Positions 1-7,844 are shown, counted from the stretch's first letter. The stretch: 51,088 nucleotides of DNA from Sphingoaurantiacus capsulatus (GCF_042648405.1 NZ_JBHRXV010000012.1:1-51088); one strand, 5' to 3'. The notes: generated from the sequence alone by a model not told the origin. Numbers and translations are program-made.

Positions 1-58
1 CAGAGACCTTGAATCAACAACCAACAAACCGCGCAACCTTATTGGGTACGGAGCCTAG
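1..58 (-). repeat. Left copy of 58-bp terminal inverted repeat (IS-like end)
   Basis: These 58 bases are the exact reverse complement of 51028–51085. Read outward from the window, the shared sequence begins CTAGGCTCCGTACCC. It ends where unique sequence begins at base 59. The arrangement fits the same end of an insertion sequence present twice in opposite orientation, each copy continuing beyond the window. CTAG at the junction resembles the YTAR or CTAG targets known for some IS5-family elements, but no transposase is visible, so the family is a guess. The repeat interrupts the ACP-like reading frame next to it. Confidence 0.7.
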
Positions 59-212
59 CCGGCAACAAGCGCAGGATTGTGTCGTGGACATCGCCGAGGG
101 TTACGCAGTGCCCGACATCCTGCTGCGTGAACTTGATTCCGAATGCGCTCTCAAGCTCCATCAAAAAGTCGAGATCGCCATCCTGCGGGTCGAGATCGAG
201 CGTCGGCACCAT
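39..212 (-). pseudogene. ACP-like small protein, 3' end cut off by the IS-like repeat
   Basis: The reverse frame from ATG at 212 reads MVPTLDLDPQDGDLDFL, then MELESAFGIKF and a helix ending VHDTILRLLPA. This pattern resembles helices II–IV of acyl carrier proteins or the ACP-like DUF1493 family. The last five codons before the stop at 39–41 lie in the repeat, so the natural C terminus is lost. At the place where ACPs carry the phosphopantetheine serine (DSL motif) there is a glutamine, so it may not carry acyl groups. The frame extends upstream to an ATG at 326, which would overlap the ubiE start and is less likely. Function is unknown; the family call is tentative. Confidence 0.4.
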
Positions 213-324
213 GTTTCCATGATGTGCGGGTTGTTTGATCCGTGCAATTCCGATGCTCAGTTCGATCTGGTCGGCCTTGCCGCATCGTTTGCCCCTACGC
301 CCGCCCTCGGCTAGAGCGCACAGC

Positions 325-1056
325 ATGAGCGATCAGGTCAGCTACGGCTATCAGCAGGTCGATCCCGCCGAGAAGACGCGGCGGGTCGGGTCGGTGTTTT
401 CGCGGGTGGCGAAGAACTACGACATCATGAACGACCTGATGTCGGGCGGCCTGCACCGGCTGTGGAAGGACGCCTTCGTCAACCGGGTGAAGCCGCGCCC
501 CGGCGAGGCGATCCTCGACATGGCGGGCGGCACCGGCGACGTCGCCTTCCGCATGGCGAAGCGCGGCGCCGACATCACCGTCGCGGACATCAACCCCGAC
601 ATGCTGGCGGTGGGCCGCGACCGGGCGTTGCAGCGGGGCCACGAGGGCCTCGTCTGGCAGGTCGAGAATGCCGAAACACTGACCTTCGGCGACCGGCTGT
701 TCGACGGCTACACCATCGCCTTCGGCATCCGGAACGTCACCGACATCCCGGCGGCGCTGCGCGAGGCGCATCGCGTGCTGAAGTACGGCGGGCGCTTCTT
801 CTGCCTCGAATTCTCGACCACCGAATGGCCGGTGTTCGGCGAGGTGTACGACGCCTATTCGCACAAGGTCGTGCCGAAGATCGGCGGCCTCGTGGCCAAG
901 GACGAGGAAGCCTATCGCTACCTGATCGAGAGTATCCGCCGCTTCCCCGACATGCCGAGCTTCCGCCGGATGATCGAGGACGCGGGCTTCACGCAGACAC
1001 GCGTCGAGCCGATCCTCGGCGGGCTCGTCGCCATCCACAGCGGCTGGAAGGCTTGA
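325..1056 (+). CDS. ubiE: Ubiquinone/menaquinone C-methyltransferase UbiE
   Basis: The 243-residue protein matches the UbiE/COQ5 family in length and motifs. These are the N-terminal YDIMNDLMSGGLHRLWK block (about 32–48), SAM-binding motif I LDMAGGTGD (64–72), and a second family block with FGIRNV. UbiE methylates the benzoquinol ring (C-methylation) in ubiquinone synthesis, and the demethylmenaquinol ring where menaquinone is made. The ATG at 325 gives the standard MSDQVSYGYQ-type start; an in-frame ATG at 235 would add a tail unlike the family. The stop overlaps the ubiB start, so the two are probably translated together. Confidence 0.95.
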   Translation: MSDQVSYGYQQVDPAEKTRRVGSVFSRVAKNYDIMNDLMSGGLHRLWKDAFVNRVKPRPGEAILDMAGGTGDVAFRMAKRGADITVADINPDMLAVGRDRALQRGHEGLVWQVENAETLTFGDRLFDGYTIAFGIRNVTDIPAALREAHRVLKYGGRFFCLEFSTTEWPVFGEVYDAYSHKVVPKIGGLVAKDEEAYRYLIESIRRFPDMPSFRRMIEDAGFTQTRVEPILGGLVAIHSGWKA

Positions 1057-2597
1057 CCACCGCCGTCACCCATCTCTGGCGGCTGGCGCGCTGGGGGCGA
1101 ACGCTCGCCCGCCACGGCGCGCTGCTCGGCATCGAGCGCGACGGCAACGCCCCGCCGGTTGTCCGCCGCTTCGCGCGGCTGATGCGCTTCGGCGCCAACG
1201 TCCCCAAGATCCCGACCTATGGCGAAGCGTTCGTCTCGATCGGCCCCGCCGCCATCAAGCTCGGCCAGGCGCTCGCCACGCGCCCCGATCTCGTCGGCGA
1301 GGAAGCGGCGCGCGACCTGCTGCGCCTGCAGGACAGCCTGCCGCCGGCACCCTTCGCGCAGATCGAGAAGTCGCTGCGCGAATCGTTCGACGTGCCGCTC
1401 GACCACCTCTTCCAGCACATCGATCCGGCGCCTGTCGGCGCAGCCTCGATCGCGCAGGTGCACAAGGGCGTCACCGCCGACGGCCGCACCGTCGCCATCA
1501 AGGTGCTGCGCCCCGGCGTCGAGATCGACATCGCCAGCGCGCTTGAGACCTATGAATGGGCGGCCGCGCAGGTCGAGCGGATGGGCGGCGAGGCGGAGCG
1601 GCTGCGGCCCCGTGTGGTCATCGCCACCTTCAAGCGCTGGACCAACAACGAGCTCAATCTGCGCATGGAGGCCGCCGCCGCCTCCGAACTCGCCGAAGGG
1701 TTGAGCGCCGAGACCGGCTTCTTCATCCCCGCCATCGACTGGTCGCGCACCACGCGCCGCGTGCTGACGATGGACTGGGTCGACGGCATCAAGCTGACTG
1801 ACCTCGCCGCGCTCGACCGCGCCGGTTACGACCGCAAGGCGCTCGCCGCGCTGCTGGTGAAGAGCTTCCTGCGGCAGGCGATCGCCGAGGGCTATTTCCA
1901 CGCCGATCTGCATCAGGGAAATCTGTTCGCGGTGCCGGCCGAGGACGGCTCGGCGCGCATCGCCGCCATCGATTTCGGCATCATGGGGCGGATCAACCGC
2001 ATCGGCCGCGTCTACCTCGCCGAGATCATCTACGGGCTGTTCACCGGCAACTACCGCCGCGTCGCCGAGATCCATTTCGAAGCGGGCTACGTGCCGGCGC
2101 ACCATAATCTCGACGAGTTCGCCACCGCCCTACGCGCCGTCGGCGAGCCGATCCGCGGGCTCCCCGTGAAGGACATCTCGATCGCCAATCTGCTCGACGG
2201 GCTGTTCGCGATCACCCGCAGCTTCGAAATGTCGACGCAGCCGCACCTGCTGCTGCTCCAGAAGACGATGGTGATGGTCGAAGGCGTCGCGCTGGCGCTC
2301 GATCCCGACGTCAACATGTGGGAGATTTCCGAGCCGTTCGTGCGCGAGTGGATGCGCGACGAGCTGGGCCCCGAGGCGAAGGCCGCCGATGCGCTGGTGC
2401 GCAACTGGCGGACGCTCAACGACCTGCCCGACGTGCTGCGCCGCCTGATCCGGCTGGTGCCGGTCGAAAGCCCGGCGCCGCCGTTGCCGCCGCTGCCGGA
2501 GGTGCGGGTGCGCGAGCGGCGGCCGTGGGGGATGATGTTGTTGACGCTCGGGCTCGGCCTTGCGCTGGGACTGGGTCTTGCTGGAGTGATGGGTTGA
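1053..2597 (+). CDS. ubiB: Ubiquinone biosynthesis kinase-like protein UbiB
   Basis: This 514-residue member of the UbiB/ABC1/COQ8 atypical kinase family has the KxGQ motif KLGQ (69–72), the alanine-rich loop GAASIAQVHKG, the lysine motif VAIKVLRPG, the catalytic-loop motif HADLHQGN (283–290) and DFG (307–309). A hydrophobic C-terminal helix (about 489–512) probably anchors it in the inner membrane. The family supports ubiquinone synthesis through ATPase activity rather than as a classical protein kinase. I chose the TTG at 1053 because it overlaps the ubiE stop (TTGA) and gives the usual length; the frame is open further upstream but only as a shadow of ubiE. The stop overlaps the next ATG. 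Confidence 0.93.
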   Translation: MTTAVTHLWRLARWGRTLARHGALLGIERDGNAPPVVRRFARLMRFGANVPKIPTYGEAFVSIGPAAIKLGQALATRPDLVGEEAARDLLRLQDSLPPAPFAQIEKSLRESFDVPLDHLFQHIDPAPVGAASIAQVHKGVTADGRTVAIKVLRPGVEIDIASALETYEWAAAQVERMGGEAERLRPRVVIATFKRWTNNELNLRMEAAAASELAEGLSAETGFFIPAIDWSRTTRRVLTMDWVDGIKLTDLAALDRAGYDRKALAALLVKSFLRQAIAEGYFHADLHQGNLFAVPAEDGSARIAAIDFGIMGRINRIGRVYLAEIIYGLFTGNYRRVAEIHFEAGYVPAHHNLDEFATALRAVGEPIRGLPVKDISIANLLDGLFAITRSFEMSTQPHLLLLQKTMVMVEGVALALDPDVNMWEISEPFVREWMRDELGPEAKAADALVRNWRTLNDLPDVLRRLIRLVPVESPAPPLPPLPEVRVRERRPWGMMLLTLGLGLALGLGLAGVMG

Positions 2598-3091
2598 TGC
2601 AGGCGACGATCGACGCGCTGGCGCGCTTTCCCGACGAGCTGGAGCGCTTCTTCCTCGCAATCCCGCCGAGCCGCCGCGACTGGACGCCGCCGAGCTGGGA
2701 CGGCGTGCCGAGCGAGCCCTACACGGCGATCGGCCAGCTCTGCCATGTCCGCGACATCGAGACCGACGGCTATCATTTCCGCTTCCGCCGGCTGCTCGAC
2801 GAGGAGCAGCCCTTCCTCGGCGGCGTCGACGGCGACGCGCTGGTGGTCGAGCGGCGCTATGCGGAGAGCGACCCGGCCGAGGTGATCGCCGCGATCCGCG
2901 CGGCGCGGGCCGAGACGGTGGACCTGCTGTCAGGACTGGACGCCAGTCAGCTCGCCCGCACCGGCGAGTTCGAGGACTATGGACGGGTGACCTTGCGCGC
3001 GATGGTCCATTATCTCGCCAGTCACGATCAGCAGCATCTGTCCGGCCTACAATGGCTCGCCGGAAAGATCGCGTCGGAAGAGGCGCGCTGA
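2597..3091 (+). CDS. DinB-like four-helix protein
   Basis: This 164-residue protein resembles the DinB/YfiT four-helix-bundle superfamily. Three histidines fit the usual metal triad: H50 (QLCHVRD), H143 and H147 (HYLASHDQQHL). Members are metal-dependent thiol transferases or damage-inducible proteins, and many have no known substrate. Its ATG overlaps the ubiB stop by one base (TGATG), which implies translational coupling to ubiE–ubiB. A direct role in quinone synthesis cannot be inferred. Confidence 0.75.
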   Translation: MQATIDALARFPDELERFFLAIPPSRRDWTPPSWDGVPSEPYTAIGQLCHVRDIETDGYHFRFRRLLDEEQPFLGGVDGDALVVERRYAESDPAEVIAAIRAARAETVDLLSGLDASQLARTGEFEDYGRVTLRAMVHYLASHDQQHLSGLQWLAGKIASEEAR

Positions 3092-3094
3092 ATG

Positions 3095-3207
3095 CCCCTC
3101 CACCGCCTTCGGCGGTCCCCCTCCCCGTTCCGGGGAGGAGATAGCGACCGCCAGCCTGCATCCTCCCCGGGACGGGAAGGGGGACCCTGCGCAGCAGGGT
3201 GGAGGGG
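3095..3207. repeat. Intergenic palindromic repeat, family B copy 1
   Basis: Two arms of about 46 nt, starting CCCCTCCACC and ending GGTGGAGGGG, form a long imperfect inverted repeat that fills most of the 143-bp gap before coaBC. The arms carry secondary hairpins (CCGCCTTCGGCGG and CCCTGCGCAGCAGGG). It looks like a dispersed REP-type element rather than a gene-specific terminator, because there is no T-tract. A second element of similar style lies at 39964–40092. Confidence 0.75.
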
Positions 3208-3234
3208 TAAGCGCCAACGCGCTAGGCTGAGCCG

Positions 3235-4425
3235 ATGAGCGGCAAGCGCATTCTCCTGATCGTCGGCGGCGGTATCGCCGCCTACAAGGCGCTGGAGCTG
3301 GTGCGCGAGCTGCGCCGCGCCGGCATCGGCACGACCGCGGTATTGACCAAAGCCGGCAAGCAGTTCGTGACCCCGCTCAGCCTCGGCGCGCTCACCGAGC
3401 AGCCGGTCTATGAGGATCTGTTCGACCTCAAGGACGAGACCGAGATGGGGCATATCCAGCTCAGCCGGCAGGCCGATCTGGTCGTCGTCTGCCCCGCGAC
3501 CGCCAATCTGCTGTCGCGCATGGCGGCGGGCGGCGCGTCCGACCTTGCCGCGACGCTCTTGTTGGCCACCGACAAGCCGGTGCTGGCCGTCCCGGCGATG
3601 AATGTGCGGATGTGGCAGCACGCCGCCACCCGCCGCAATGTCGCGCAGCTTCGCGCCGACGGCGTCACGGTGATGGAGCCCGACGAGGGCGAGATGGCCT
3701 GCGGCGAGTTCGGCCCCGGCCGCCTGCCGGAAGTGCCGGCGATCGTGGCGAAAATCTGCGGCCTGCTGTCGCCGGGCGCCAAACCGCTCGCCGGCAAGCG
3801 GGCCCTCGTCACGGCGGGGCCGACGCATGAGCCGATCGACCCGGTGCGCTACATCGCCAACCGCTCGTCGGGAAAGCAGGGCTTCGCCATCGCCGCCGCG
3901 CTCGCCGCGCAAGGCGCCGACGTGACCTTGGTCGCCGGGCCGGTCAATCTGCCGACGCCCGCCGGGGTTAAGCGCGTCGACGTCGAGACGGCGCGCGAGA
4001 TGGCCGGAGCCATCGATGCCGCGCTGCCCGCCGATGTCGCGGTGATGGTCGCCGCGGTCGCCGACTGGCGCACCGCCGACGCCGCCACCGCCAAGATGAA
4101 GAAGGGCGCGGGCGGCCCGCCGGCGCTCGCGCTGGTCGAGAATCCCGACATCCTCGCGACCGTGTCAGCGGCCGGCGCGCGACGCCCGAAGCTGGTGATC
4201 GGCTTTGCAGCCGAGACCGACAGCATCGTCGATCATGCCAACACCAAGCTGGCGAAGAAGGGCTGCGACTGGATCGTCGCCAACGACGTGTCGGGCGAGG
4301 TGATGGGGGGCGACGCCAACCGAATCCACCTGATCACCGCGAGCGGCGTCGAGGATTGGCCCGAACTGCCCAAGGGCGAGGTCGCAGCAAAGCTCGCCGC
4401 GCGCATCGCCGAAGCGCTCGGCTAG
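3235..4425 (+). CDS. coaBC: Bifunctional phosphopantothenoylcysteine decarboxylase / phosphopantothenate–cysteine ligase CoaBC
   Basis: The 396-residue protein carries out two steps of coenzyme A synthesis: CoaB joins cysteine to 4'-phosphopantothenate, and CoaC decarboxylates the product. The N-terminal flavoprotein half (about 1–185) starts with RILLIVGGGIAAYKA and has catalytic His73 (MGHIQLSR), the PAMNVRMW motif (from 120) and active-site Cys156 (MACGEFGPGRL). The C-terminal half has the ligase block AGPTHEPIDPVRYIANRSSG. The length is typical. The stop overlaps a small convergent ORF on the other strand by four bases. Confidence 0.95.
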   Translation: MSGKRILLIVGGGIAAYKALELVRELRRAGIGTTAVLTKAGKQFVTPLSLGALTEQPVYEDLFDLKDETEMGHIQLSRQADLVVVCPATANLLSRMAAGGASDLAATLLLATDKPVLAVPAMNVRMWQHAATRRNVAQLRADGVTVMEPDEGEMACGEFGPGRLPEVPAIVAKICGLLSPGAKPLAGKRALVTAGPTHEPIDPVRYIANRSSGKQGFAIAAALAAQGADVTLVAGPVNLPTPAGVKRVDVETAREMAGAIDAALPADVAVMVAAVADWRTADAATAKMKKGAGGPPALALVENPDILATVSAAGARRPKLVIGFAAETDSIVDHANTKLAKKGCDWIVANDVSGEVMGGDANRIHLITASGVEDWPELPKGEVAAKLAARIAEALG

Positions 4426-4592
4426 GCGTCCTCGGACACCGACTTCAGGCCCGTCCGCTCGAACAGGTCGGCGCGGGCATCCCAGACATCGGCGGATTGC
4501 AGGTGGCGCACGCGGACCATCTCGAGATTGGTCTCGGCGGCCATCTTGCGGTCGGTATCAGCGAGATTTCGGCAACGCTCGGCTTCGGTCAT
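4422..4592 (-). CDS. Small conserved-looking 56-residue protein
   Basis: The reverse strand encodes a 56-residue acidic, soluble protein starting MTEAERCRNLADTDRKMAA and ending SVSEDA. A good Shine-Dalgarno sequence (GGGAG, as GAGAGGGAGTTTGCG before the ATG at 4592) supports translation. It has no membrane segment or metal motif and is rich in Asp, Glu and Arg, with likely helical content. It is convergent with coaBC and its stop overlaps the coaBC stop region. Function is unknown. Confidence 0.6.
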   Translation of the reverse strand: MTEAERCRNLADTDRKMAAETNLEMVRVRHLQSADVWDARADLFERTGLKSVSEDA

Positions 4593-4676
4593 CACGCAAA
4601 CTCCCTCTCCCCAATTTCGGTTACAACACCGAAACGAGGCGGTCGTTCCGCCGATGCATCAAGCCGTTAGCTTAGG

Positions 4677-5276
4677 TCAGCCGATGACGTTGGAGGTGGC
4701 GGCGATCAGGTCGCCGATCGCATCGTCGATCATCGGCGTGTTGACCGTGCGGATCATCGGATTGGCGAGGCTGTTGCGCGCGCCGCCGGCGAGCTGGACC
4801 GCCTCGATGTCCGGATAGACGAAGCCGTAGGTGGCGTGGGCGCTGGTGCCGATCTCGCCGATCGGGGCGTACCAGACACGAACCTGCGTCCAGTCGTTGT
4901 TCGCCGACACGTCGACGATCTGGACGTCTTCCTCGATCTGGCCGCGCGAGCCGTTGATCGGCGACCAGTTGGCGTGGGTGACCTTCAGGGTGCGCGAATC
5001 GACGATCTGGCTGACGGTGGCGACATGGCCGTAGCGCATTTTGCCGGCCGCCTTGAACACCAGCACCGCGCCGACTTCCGGCGTGTCGCCGCGCTCGTAG
5101 CGGCCATCGGCCTGATTCCACCAAGTGCCGGCGTTGCCGAAAATCTGGATGCCCGAGACGAGGCGGGCGAAGGGGGCGCACTGCCAGCGCTGGTCGGACA
5201 GGTCCTGCGCCTGGGCGGTCGAAGCGACCCCGGCCATCAGGACGACACCGATCACGGCGCGCAGAAACTTGTGCAT
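4677..5276 (-). CDS. Exported CHAP-domain amidase/peptidase
   Basis: This 199-residue protein has a clear signal peptide (MHKFLRAVIGVVLMAGVAS, cleavage probably after AQA at 21–23). The CHAP-like core has Cys33 (WQCAPFARLVSG), His84 (MRYGHVATVS) and a polar residue, probably Asn103 (THANWSP), in the NlpC/P60-like order Cys–His–polar. Such enzymes cut peptidoglycan peptide or amide bonds in the periplasm or outside the cell. The C-terminal 60 residues are not recognisable. It is transcribed divergently from the small membrane protein at 5470. Confidence 0.8.
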   Translation of the reverse strand: MHKFLRAVIGVVLMAGVASTAQAQDLSDQRWQCAPFARLVSGIQIFGNAGTWWNQADGRYERGDTPEVGAVLVFKAAGKMRYGHVATVSQIVDSRTLKVTHANWSPINGSRGQIEEDVQIVDVSANNDWTQVRVWYAPIGEIGTSAHATYGFVYPDIEAVQLAGGARNSLANPMIRTVNTPMIDDAIGDLIAATSNVIG

Positions 5277-5346
5277 TGAAGATAACCCCCCGGTTCCCCT
5301 GCATCCTGGCTAGCCGGGCGCCGGGCGGGCTGGAAACCCCGCCACG

Positions 5347-5387
5347 CGGTTCGTCGCGGCCAACCGTAACGGCGGCGCGACGAACCG
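5347..5387. promoter_or_regulatory. Perfect 12-bp inverted repeat in a divergent intergenic region
   Basis: CGGTTCGTCGCG (5347–5358) is repeated inverted at 5376–5387 with a 17-nt spacer that contains CCGTAACGG. It lies between the CHAP gene and the small membrane protein gene, which read away from each other. It could be an operator for both or a hairpin in one leader. No T-tract follows, so a terminator is unlikely. Confidence 0.45.
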
Positions 5388-5469
5388 TTCGACGAGCGAT
5401 GAACCGATCGGTGGAACGGTGATCGGGCCGCTTTCGTTTGGCGTCGAAAGCAGTTCTCAGGAGTGAATC

Positions 5470-5613
5470 ATGGCCGAACCCGAATCCGCGCCGCAGCAGC
5501 GCGAGACCGTCATCGTCGAGAAGCGCGGAAGCGTCGGCGGTACCATCGCCGCGATCGCGCTGCTGATCGTCGTGCTGGCGGTGCTGTCCTACTTCGGGCT
5601 GTTGCCTTTCTAA
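5470..5613 (+). CDS. Small single-span membrane protein, 47 residues
   Basis: The frame MAEPESAPQQRETVIVEKRG is followed by one hydrophobic helix (about 24–43) and ends LLPF. It follows a good Shine-Dalgarno (CAGGAG, seven bases before the ATG). The short polar N terminus and C-terminal helix suggest an inner-membrane protein. It sits 43 bp upstream of dut and may be transcribed with it. Function is unknown. Confidence 0.65.
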   Translation: MAEPESAPQQRETVIVEKRGSVGGTIAAIALLIVVLAVLSYFGLLPF

Positions 5614-5656
5614 GGGCGTGTTTGCGGCAAGCGAATCGCGCCGCTATGGCGGGGCG

Positions 5657-6103
5657 ATGAGCCAGAAGATCGCGATCCAGCTGAAGCGCCTGCCCCATGG
5701 CGAGGGGCTGCCGCTGCCCGCCTATGCCACCCCCGGCGCCGCCGGCATGGACGTCGTCGCCGCCGAGGAGCTGACCTTGGCGCCGGGCGCGCGTCATGCG
5801 GTCGCCACAGGCCTGTCGGTGGCGATCCCGGAAGGTTTCGAAATCCAGGTCCGTCCGCGCTCCGGCCTGGCGCTGAAGCATGGCATCACCTGCCTCAACA
5901 CGCCGGGCACCATCGACAGCGACTATCGCGGCGAGGTGAAGGTGATCCTCGCCAACCTCGGCAGCGAGCCGTTCGAGATCAAGCGCGGCGAACGCATCGC
6001 GCAGCTCGTCCCCGCCGCCGTCCAGCCGGCGGCGTTCGTCGAGATCGACTCGCTCGACGACACCGCGCGCGGCGCCGGCGGCTTCGGATCGACGGGTCGC
6101 TAG
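5657..6103 (+). CDS. dut: Deoxyuridine 5'-triphosphate nucleotidohydrolase (dUTPase)
   Basis: This 148-residue trimeric dUTPase hydrolyses dUTP to dUMP and pyrophosphate, keeping uracil out of DNA and supplying dTMP synthesis. All five family motifs are visible: AGMDVVA, RPRSGLALKHGI, NTPGTIDSDYRGE, GERIAQLV and the C-terminal RGAGGFGSTGR. The ATG at 5657 gives the normal N terminus; the ATG at 5618 adds 13 residues without family resemblance. The next gene begins two bases after the stop. Confidence 0.96.
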   Translation: MSQKIAIQLKRLPHGEGLPLPAYATPGAAGMDVVAAEELTLAPGARHAVATGLSVAIPEGFEIQVRPRSGLALKHGITCLNTPGTIDSDYRGEVKVILANLGSEPFEIKRGERIAQLVPAAVQPAAFVEIDSLDDTARGAGGFGSTGR

Positions 6104-6105
6104 CC

Positions 6106-6855
6106 ATGTCGCTCTCCGACGCGCAGCTTGATCGCTACGCGCGTCACATCATCCTGAAGGAAATCGGCGGCGCCGGGCAGAAGGCATTGCTCGACGCGCG
6201 GGTGCTGGTGATCGGCGCCGGCGGGCTCGGCAGCCCGTGCATCCAATATCTCGCCGCCGCCGGCGTCGGCACGATCGGCGTGGTCGACGACGACGACGTG
6301 TCGCTGTCGAACCTCCAGCGGCAGGTGCTGCACGGCACCGAAGATGTCGGGCGGCCGAAAGTGGAAAGCGCCGCCGAGGCGGTGGCGCGAATCAATCCTG
6401 ACGTGCGGATCGAGCCGCACGCCCATCGGCTGACCGCCGAAAACGCCGCCGAGCTGGTCGCCGCTTATGATATCGTCGCCGACGGATCGGACAGTTTCGC
6501 GACCCGCATTGCGGTTGCCGATGCAGCACATCGGGCGCGCAAGCCGCTGGTGTCGGCGGCGGTCGGGCCGTTCGAGGGGCAGTTGTCGGTGTTCCGCGGC
6601 TGGGATGGGCCCTGCTATCGCTGCTGGGTCGGCGAGGCCGCCGACGGGCCGGAAGGCACCTGCGCCGAGCAGGGCGTGCTCGGCGCGCTGACCGGGGTGA
6701 TGGGGGCGCTGCAAGCACTCGAGGTGATCCGCGCGATCACCGGCTTCGGCGAGGGGCTGGCCGGGCGGATGCTGCTGTTCGACGCGCTGTCGATGCGGAC
6801 GCGCACCGTGACGCTGCCCAAGGACCCCGCGTGCAAAGGATGTAGCCATGGCTAA
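6106..6855 (+). CDS. HesA/MoeB/ThiF family E1-like adenylyltransferase
   Basis: This 249-residue protein activates the C terminus of a ubiquitin-like sulfur carrier (MoaD or ThiS type) by adenylation. It has the nucleotide loop GAGGLGS (37–43), the acidic segment VVDDDDVSLSNLQRQ, the zinc pairs C170/C173 (CYRC) and C243/C246 (CKGC), and a candidate catalytic Cys186 (GTCAEQGVLG). There is no rhodanese domain. It lies between dut and a DsrE gene and overlaps the latter by eight bases. Whether it serves molybdopterin or thiamine cannot be told, since no sulfur carrier gene is in the window. Confidence 0.9.
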   Translation: MSLSDAQLDRYARHIILKEIGGAGQKALLDARVLVIGAGGLGSPCIQYLAAAGVGTIGVVDDDDVSLSNLQRQVLHGTEDVGRPKVESAAEAVARINPDVRIEPHAHRLTAENAAELVAAYDIVADGSDSFATRIAVADAAHRARKPLVSAAVGPFEGQLSVFRGWDGPCYRCWVGEAADGPEGTCAEQGVLGALTGVMGALQALEVIRAITGFGEGLAGRMLLFDALSMRTRTVTLPKDPACKGCSHG

Positions 6856-7216
6856 GCGCGGTCTCGCCGTTCTGCTGTCCGAGGCGAATCATGCCCGGCT
6901 CCACGCCGCGCTGACCTTGGCCTGCGCGGCGGCGGCGCTGGGGCGGCCGGTGCGGCTGTTCTTCCATGGCGAGAGCGTCGCGGCGCTGACCCCCGAACGT
7001 CACTGGCAGGGCGATATCGCATATCGCGCCGCCGGGCTGCCGAGCGTCGGCGAGCTGGTCGATAATGCGCTGGGGTTGGGCGTCGTCGCGATGGCGTGCC
7101 AGACTGGCATGCAGATGATCGGCATCAACGCGGCAAGCCTGCCCGAGGGTGTCGAGGCGGGCGGGATGGTGGCGTTCCTGGCGGACGCACGAGACGACGA
7201 GCTGCTGATGGGCTGA
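6848..7216 (+). CDS. DsrE-family sulfur relay-like protein
   Basis: This 122-residue protein has the DsrE/DsrF-like pattern: a hydrophobic strand followed by a helix-rich N-terminal half (RLHAALTLACAAAALG), the PVRLFFHGE strand, and a conserved-type cysteine at 84 (MACQTGM). In characterised relatives this cysteine carries a persulfide. The start overlaps the E1-like gene by eight bases, so the two are probably coupled, fitting a sulfur-transfer pair. The substrate is unknown. Confidence 0.75.
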   Translation: MAKRGLAVLLSEANHARLHAALTLACAAAALGRPVRLFFHGESVAALTPERHWQGDIAYRAAGLPSVGELVDNALGLGVVAMACQTGMQMIGINAASLPEGVEAGGMVAFLADARDDELLMG

Positions 7217-7223
7217 CTTTCAT

Positions 7224-7325
7224 CGTCATTCCCGCGAAGGCGTGAATCCAGTCCATCCGCAACGAGCCAGCTTCGCTGGCGCCTTTTTCTTACGGACTGG
7301 ATCCCCGCCTTCGCGGGGACGACGA
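7224..7325. repeat. Intergenic palindromic repeat, family A copy 1
   Basis: The arms start CGTCATTCCCGCGAAGGC and end with the complementary GCCTTCGCGGGGACGACG, with (C)CAGTCC/GGACTGG inside. Copies of the same design lie at 34068–34168 and 44111–44180. This copy carries an internal hairpin GCCAGC–TTC–GCTGGC (7266–7280) followed by GCCTTTTTCTT, which could act as a Rho-independent terminator for the dut–DsrE operon. Confidence 0.8.
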
Positions 7326-7349
7326 TTCAGAAGAAGTGGAGCGCTCGCC

Positions 7350-7844
7350 TCAGTCGATCGACTCTTTCGCGTACACGCCCCAGAGGTGCTTGCGCAGGAT
7401 ATAGCCGCTCTTCCCCGCGATGCGGAGCTGGCACCAGGCTTCCTCGCACAGCACGATCTTGGCGACGACGCCCGGTTCGGCGCGCCACACCGGGCGCGAG
7501 GCGATGTCGGCGCGCGCGTAAAGCGTGCGAACCGCGCTGGTGACATAGGCGGTACGGTCGCCCGAGATGAGGTTCTTGTTCATCCAGCCCTGGCCGCCGT
7601 GCGGATCGCGCACCAGCCGCCAGATGCCCCATTCGCGCACCACCTCCATGGGAAGGCCGTCGCGCTTGTAGACCCAGGTGATCGGATATTGCTCGCCGGG
7701 GCCGGAGCGCATGTTGGCTTCGTTGGTACCGAGCGAGACGAAACGCGGGATCGGCAGGCCCGACAGGCCCTCGGTGGCGTCGCGCATCTGCGCGTGCGCA
7801 CCCACCGGCGCCAGCAGCAGTAACGCGGCGATCATCCGGCGCAT
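7350..7844 (-). CDS. Exported SH3-domain protein
   Basis: This 164-residue protein has a signal peptide (MRRMIAALLLLAPVGAHA, cleavage about residue 18) and two bacterial SH3-like repeats. The first contains NMRSGPGEQYPITWVYKRD and WRLVRDPHGGQGWMN; the second contains ARADIASRPVWRAEPG and GYILRKHLWGVY. Such SH3_4 proteins are periplasmic and often bind peptidoglycan. The start at 7844 follows GGGGAG at proper spacing and yields a normal signal peptide; the frame is open far upstream only as a shadow of the dehydrogenase gene. Confidence 0.8.
   Translation of the reverse strand: MRRMIAALLLLAPVGAHAQMRDATEGLSGLPIPRFVSLGTNEANMRSGPGEQYPITWVYKRDGLPMEVVREWGIWRLVRDPHGGQGWMNKNLISGDRTAYVTSAVRTLYARADIASRPVWRAEPGVVAKIVLCEEAWCQLRIAGKSGYILRKHLWGVYAKESID

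Noticed and set aside
9..314. Plus-strand ORF starting MNQQPTNRATLLGTEP, with a matching start on the minus strand near 51077
   Set aside because: The identical starts come from the 58-bp inverted repeat; the remainders are antisense to real genes.
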